The notes under the pieces are model-generated. The model was not told the origin of the DNA and searched no databases. It saw nothing but the letters and a program-made list of their open reading frames with translations. The translations under genes and the position numbers were made by a program. A stretch of DNA of 64,000 nucleotides, taken from the NCBI GenBank assembly GCA_041920465.1, contig JBHGXW010000026.1:5234-69233 (forward strand). The letters run 5' to 3'. Below are positions 61,046 to 64,000 of this stretch, piece after piece. Source of the stretch: Brevibacillus_H sp041920465 (GTDB lineage: Bacteria; Bacillota; Bacilli; Brevibacillales; Brevibacillaceae). Position 1 is the stretch's first letter; each line of letters begins with the position of its first letter.

Positions 61046-61504
61046 ATGAAAGCTCAGTATCTAAATCCGTTTCTTGAATCTGCGTCAACGGTGATTCAGC
61101 AGATGTGCAATGTTGCACCGACACGTGGTGATTTGGCCATCAAGGATGTGCAGTTTCACGATGACCATGTTTGGATCAAAATTGGTCTGACGGGCCAACT
61201 GCAGGGCGATGTTATTTTCGGCCTGCACAAAGAGGTGGCAATTCGAATTATTTCAGCAATGATGGGCGGCTTTCCCATTCAGGAACTGGATGAGATGGGC
61301 AAAAGCGCAATATCAGAACTGGGCAACATGATTTCCGGCAATGCAAGCACCATCCTGTTCAACCAGGGGGTGGCAATTGACATTACCCCGCCAGAGTTGG
61401 TCGATGACCATAAAACCCTGAAAGTAAACGGAAAAGCATTATCTGTTCCGCTTGAGCTGGGGGACCTGGGGAAATTAGAGATTCAAGTTGTCGTCATTCA
61501 ATAA
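61046..61504 (+). CDS. cheX: CheX-like chemotaxis phosphatase domain protein
   Basis: A 152-residue protein of the CheX/CheC/FliY family. The phosphatase helix pattern ExxN is visible in SAISELGNMISGNAS, and GDVIFGLHKEVAIRIISAMMGG is the family's first repeat. CheX removes phosphate from CheY-P. No other chemotaxis gene is in the window. The ATG has GGAAAGG upstream. Confidence 0.87.
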   Translation: MKAQYLNPFLESASTVIQQMCNVAPTRGDLAIKDVQFHDDHVWIKIGLTGQLQGDVIFGLHKEVAIRIISAMMGGFPIQELDEMGKSAISELGNMISGNASTILFNQGVAIDITPPELVDDHKTLKVNGKALSVPLELGDLGKLEIQVVVIQ

Positions 61505-61514
61505 TTTTGAACCA

Positions 61515-61553
61515 ATGTTCTCCCGCCGATTTTCCGGAGGAGAGCATTTTTTT
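61515..61553 (+). terminator. Terminator after cheX
   Basis: ATGTTCTCC pairs with GGAGAGCAT around a 15-base loop with T7 following. Confidence 0.85.
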
Positions 61554-61718
61554 ATATGCAGCGATACAAAGGCCGATGCTACGGTTTTGACCACTTCCTG
61601 ACGATGAGAGAACCCGGACTAGATTTTATAAAAATAAAAAATGATAAAATGCTTTTTGGTTGTATAGCTTAAATCCTTCCAATTGTAGTATCTTTTGGTT
61701 TAGCGGGAGGTGTGCGAA

Positions 61719-62576
61719 TTGTTCAAATTGTTTCAACAAATTATAGCAATCTTTTTTCTCGTACTTGTAGTCGCAGGTGCACCGCTGATCCTGCAAGCGC
61801 GAGGAGAAGAAGTTTATTTTCAGCCTGAAAAATTTATCGCTCATACTGCATATCTGGTCGACAACATCTCTCACGGCACGCTGGGAACCTATTATTTGGG
61901 GAGAAACGAACGGGATATTGCCGGAGATATTTTGCCGTACGCCGAGAACTCATTTTTATTACTATTCTTTAGTATATTGATTGCGGTCGTGATTAGCGTT
62001 TCTTTTGGGATGTTTTTGCACCGGTTCCGGTTCGTTCATTATTACCAGCGGGTGCTTGATATTTTTTCTACCATCCCTGATTTTGTGCAGGTGCTGTTTT
62101 TTATGTTGGCGGCGATTGCTTTCTATAAAATGACCGACATTCGGTTAATCACCTTGTCGCCGTTCAGCGATGCCAATAACAACTGGTTTCCGACGCTGAT
62201 TTTGTCGGTTGGCCCTACCCTGTATCTGATGAAGGTGGTAAGCCTCAAATATTATCAGACTTGCGGTGAGGATTATATTCGGACTGCGCTGGCGAAAGGG
62301 ATGAGCGTACGCTACATCATTTTGCATCACGTCTTTAAAAACGTGAAACCATTTTTGATTGCCGATCTGAAGAAAGCCATCTCCATCACCATTGCGAACT
62401 TGTTCGTAGTTGAGTATCTCCTCAACGTGGTAGGTGTTACCCGATTCATCTTTGGACAGTATCAGTTTACGACTGCCGCGATCGGCCTGATGATTCTGTT
62501 GATCCTGTCTCTGCTCGTCTATGTGCTGATCAGGCTGATTTTATATTTATTCGAGCGAGGGTTTGTCTATGAATAG
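61719..62576 (+). CDS. ABC transporter permease (DppB-like)
   Basis: A 285-residue permease with six membrane helices and the EAA-like loop EDYIRTALAKGMSVRYIILHHVFKN of oligopeptide/nickel transporters. A long outer loop follows the first helix. Start TTG at 61719 with GGAGG nine bases upstream. It overlaps the next permease by eight bases. No ATPase or binding protein gene lies next to it. Confidence 0.85.
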   Translation: MFKLFQQIIAIFFLVLVVAGAPLILQARGEEVYFQPEKFIAHTAYLVDNISHGTLGTYYLGRNERDIAGDILPYAENSFLLLFFSILIAVVISVSFGMFLHRFRFVHYYQRVLDIFSTIPDFVQVLFFMLAAIAFYKMTDIRLITLSPFSDANNNWFPTLILSVGPTLYLMKVVSLKYYQTCGEDYIRTALAKGMSVRYIILHHVFKNVKPFLIADLKKAISITIANLFVVEYLLNVVGVTRFIFGQYQFTTAAIGLMILLILSLLVYVLIRLILYLFERGFVYE

Positions 62577-63492
62577 GTTCAAGAACCGGTTAACGCTGTG
62601 GTTGGGGACTCTCTTTGTCCTGTTTTTGTTTATCATTGCTGTTATCGGACCGCAAATGGCTCCCTACGACGTTACGTTCAAAGAGAAAGTGCAAAATATC
62701 GTTGTAAACGGCAAGACCAAAATTATTAACCCGCCATTGCCTCCTTCACCGGAGCATTGGTTGGGTACGGATAAGTGGGGTTACGATATTCTCACCTTGA
62801 TTTTGTATGGTGCGAAATACACGTTATTTGTTACCGTCGCCATTGCTGCCTTGCGAATTTTGCTGGGAGCCATCATTGGGTTGTACATCGGAATGGCTGA
62901 ACGCAAGCAGAACTGGTGGCTTGCTTTGGAGAATGCCTGGAGCCATATTCCGCTGATTCTGCCGGTCTATTTCTTTTTGCTGGGTGTTAATATCAATTCT
63001 CCGCTGTCCACGGCACAGCTGGTGGCGCTTTTCAGCGGGATCGTTGCGCTTTTGGGAACGCCAAGCGTCGTTTCCACCATCCGCCAAAAGACGGAACAGA
63101 TCAAAGAGATGCCGTATATTCTGGCAGCTGTTTCGCTTGGCGCGGGCAAGAACCGCTTGATCTTCCGCCATATCTTACCGCAGTTGAAGGAGCTAATCAT
63201 TATCGTCTTCGTCACAGAAATCATTGCTGTCATGACACTGATGGGACAGCTAGGGTTGTTCAGCCTGTTCATTGGGGGAACAAACATGACGACAGATCCC
63301 GTCATTTATACCTCTGTTACACACGAATGGGCAGGATTAGTCGGGCAAGCTCGCGGACATATCTACGGAAGCATCTGGATTTTCCTGGGACCGCTCGGCG
63401 CGTTTGTTTTCGCCATCGCCTCGTTCAACATCCTTGCCAAAGGATTGCGCGACCGATTCCAACAAACCTATTCGCGAACGCCGTTTATATAG
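62569..63492 (+). CDS. ABC transporter permease (DppC-like)
   Basis: A 307-residue permease with an N-terminal DppC-type segment (WLGTDKWGYDILTLILYGAKYTL) and the EAA loop region AAVSLGAGKNRLIFRHILPQLKELIII. It would pair with the preceding permease in one importer. ATG at 62569 overlaps the previous gene's stop, with GAGGG upstream. Partner ATPases and solute-binding protein must be encoded elsewhere. Confidence 0.87.
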   Translation: MNRFKNRLTLWLGTLFVLFLFIIAVIGPQMAPYDVTFKEKVQNIVVNGKTKIINPPLPPSPEHWLGTDKWGYDILTLILYGAKYTLFVTVAIAALRILLGAIIGLYIGMAERKQNWWLALENAWSHIPLILPVYFFLLGVNINSPLSTAQLVALFSGIVALLGTPSVVSTIRQKTEQIKEMPYILAAVSLGAGKNRLIFRHILPQLKELIIIVFVTEIIAVMTLMGQLGLFSLFIGGTNMTTDPVIYTSVTHEWAGLVGQARGHIYGSIWIFLGPLGAFVFAIASFNILAKGLRDRFQQTYSRTPFI

Positions 63493-63658
63493 GGGCAAAG
63501 CGAAGATTTCCAGTATGGTCTACGTGAGGAGGGGTACGCCCGATTTGGTACTTCCGTGTAAAAATGTCACACTGATGGAACCCATTATTCATTGTGCGAA
63601 TAGACTGTAAGGCAAAAGCCTAAAATCCCCAACACCGACACCACCACCCACCTCCTTT

Positions 63659-63667
63659 CATAGGATA
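63659..63667 (+). promoter_or_regulatory. Possible sigma-K -10 element upstream of gerE
   Basis: CATAGGATA matches the sigma-K -10 consensus CATANNNTA. An AC for the -35 lies at 14 or 19 bases instead of 16-17, so the promoter is imperfect. B. subtilis gerE is sigma-K dependent. Confidence 0.4.
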
Positions 63668-63727
63668 AGGTGACTGTAAAATCCCTCGACCTTGTCCCTG
63701 TAGAGCCCACAAGGAGGGGTGGCACGA

Positions 63728-63949
63728 TTGAAGGATAGCGACCAAACCAAACCGTTATTGACTAATCGAGAAAGAGAAGTATTTGAGCTCCTAGTACAAG
63801 ACAAGACGACAAAAGAGATTGCCGGACAACTCTTCATCAGCGAGAAAACAGTTAGAAATCACATCTCGAATGTGATGCAAAAATTAGGCGTGAAAGGACG
63901 GTCTCAGGCAGTTGTCGAATTGGTTCGACTTGGAGAGCTAAAGATTTGA
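63728..63949 (+). CDS. gerE: Spore coat and germination regulator GerE
   Basis: A 73-residue LuxR-type helix-turn-helix protein. PLLTNREREVFELLVQDKTTKEIAGQLFISEKTVRNHISNVMQKLGVKGRSQAVVELVRLGEL is nearly identical to B. subtilis GerE, which acts late in the mother cell to switch coat gene expression. I choose TTG at 63728, eight bases after AAGGAGGGG; a GTG at 63719 would touch the ribosome binding site. Confidence 0.96.
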   Translation: MKDSDQTKPLLTNREREVFELLVQDKTTKEIAGQLFISEKTVRNHISNVMQKLGVKGRSQAVVELVRLGELKI

Positions 63950-63967
63950 GCCCGTATTCATCCACGC

Positions 63968-64000
63968 CTCCCTCTCTTCTTTATAAGGAAGGGGGGATTT
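63968..64000 (+). terminator. Terminator after gerE, cut by the window end
   Basis: TCCCTCTCTTC can pair imperfectly with GAAGGGGGGA and is followed by TTT at the last base of the window. Confidence 0.5.

Noticed and set aside
63517..63610. 31-codon ATG frame between the permease pair and gerE
   Set aside because: Ribosome binding site is poor, composition is not protein-like, and it lies in the presumed gerE promoter region.
1..64000. CRISPR arrays, insertion sequences, tRNA and rRNA genes
   Set aside because: I looked for regularly spaced repeats, transposase motifs and tRNA/rRNA signatures and found none convincing; tRNA detection by eye is limited.

Overview
The window looks like the chromosome of a Gram-positive, spore-forming member of the Bacillota, most likely a Brevibacillus-like Paenibacillaceae. 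This is inferred from gene content, gene order and roughly 50% GC; no 16S gene is present. Pointers are gerE, GerA-family germinant receptor genes, a T-box, lysine and SAM-I riboswitches, strong AAGGAGG-type ribosome binding sites with frequent GTG/TTG starts, and csaB (S-layer anchoring).

The backbone follows the Bacillus subtilis order known from the literature: ysgA-type RNA methyltransferase, pheS-pheT (T-box), zapA, mutS2, yshE, lcfA, fadR-fadB-etfB-etfA, trxA, uvrC, lysC, yslB, sdhCAB, gerE. It is interrupted by blocks absent from that order. These are a secreted protein where rnhC would be (5.2-5.9 kb), larE-larB and a YvlD-like protein where cvpA/polX would be (6.9-9.1 kb), a block of about 24 kb between yshE and lcfA (12-36 kb), a ccoN-ccoO-cytochrome c operon between lcfA and fadR (38-41 kb), a Fur-type PepSY gene and a YodB-like regulator before trxA (44.7-46.8 kb), metX under a SAM riboswitch (51-52.4 kb), and a giant S8 protease, CheX and an orphan permease pair between sdhB and gerE (56.6-63.5 kb).

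The 12-36 kb block is rich in cell-envelope polysaccharide genes: a nucleotide-sugar dehydrogenase, two divergent family-4 glycosyltransferases, a family-3 acyltransferase, a Wzy-like polymerase/ligase, an unusual membrane-anchored FG-GAP protein with an overlapping lipoprotein gene, a MurJ-type flippase, a methyltransferase next to csaB (pyruvyl transferase), and an LCP ligase. Together they could make, export, modify and attach a secondary cell wall polymer. Mixed in are dppA (D-aminopeptidase), a methionine gamma-lyase, GNAT and DinB proteins, a HAD phosphatase, a thiolase, and a germinant receptor cluster whose A gene has lost its 5' part exactly where a short GC-rich dispersed repeat sits.

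Metabolically the window joins fatty acid oxidation (lcfA, fadB, etfBA under a perfect FadR operator) with respiration (succinate dehydrogenase, a minimal cbb3-type oxidase) and amino acid synthesis (lysC, metX). No complete mobile element, CRISPR array, tRNA or rRNA was seen. The best candidates for something undescribed are the FG-GAP/lipoprotein/Wzy operon, the truncated germinant receptor with its repeat, and the minimal cbb3 operon.
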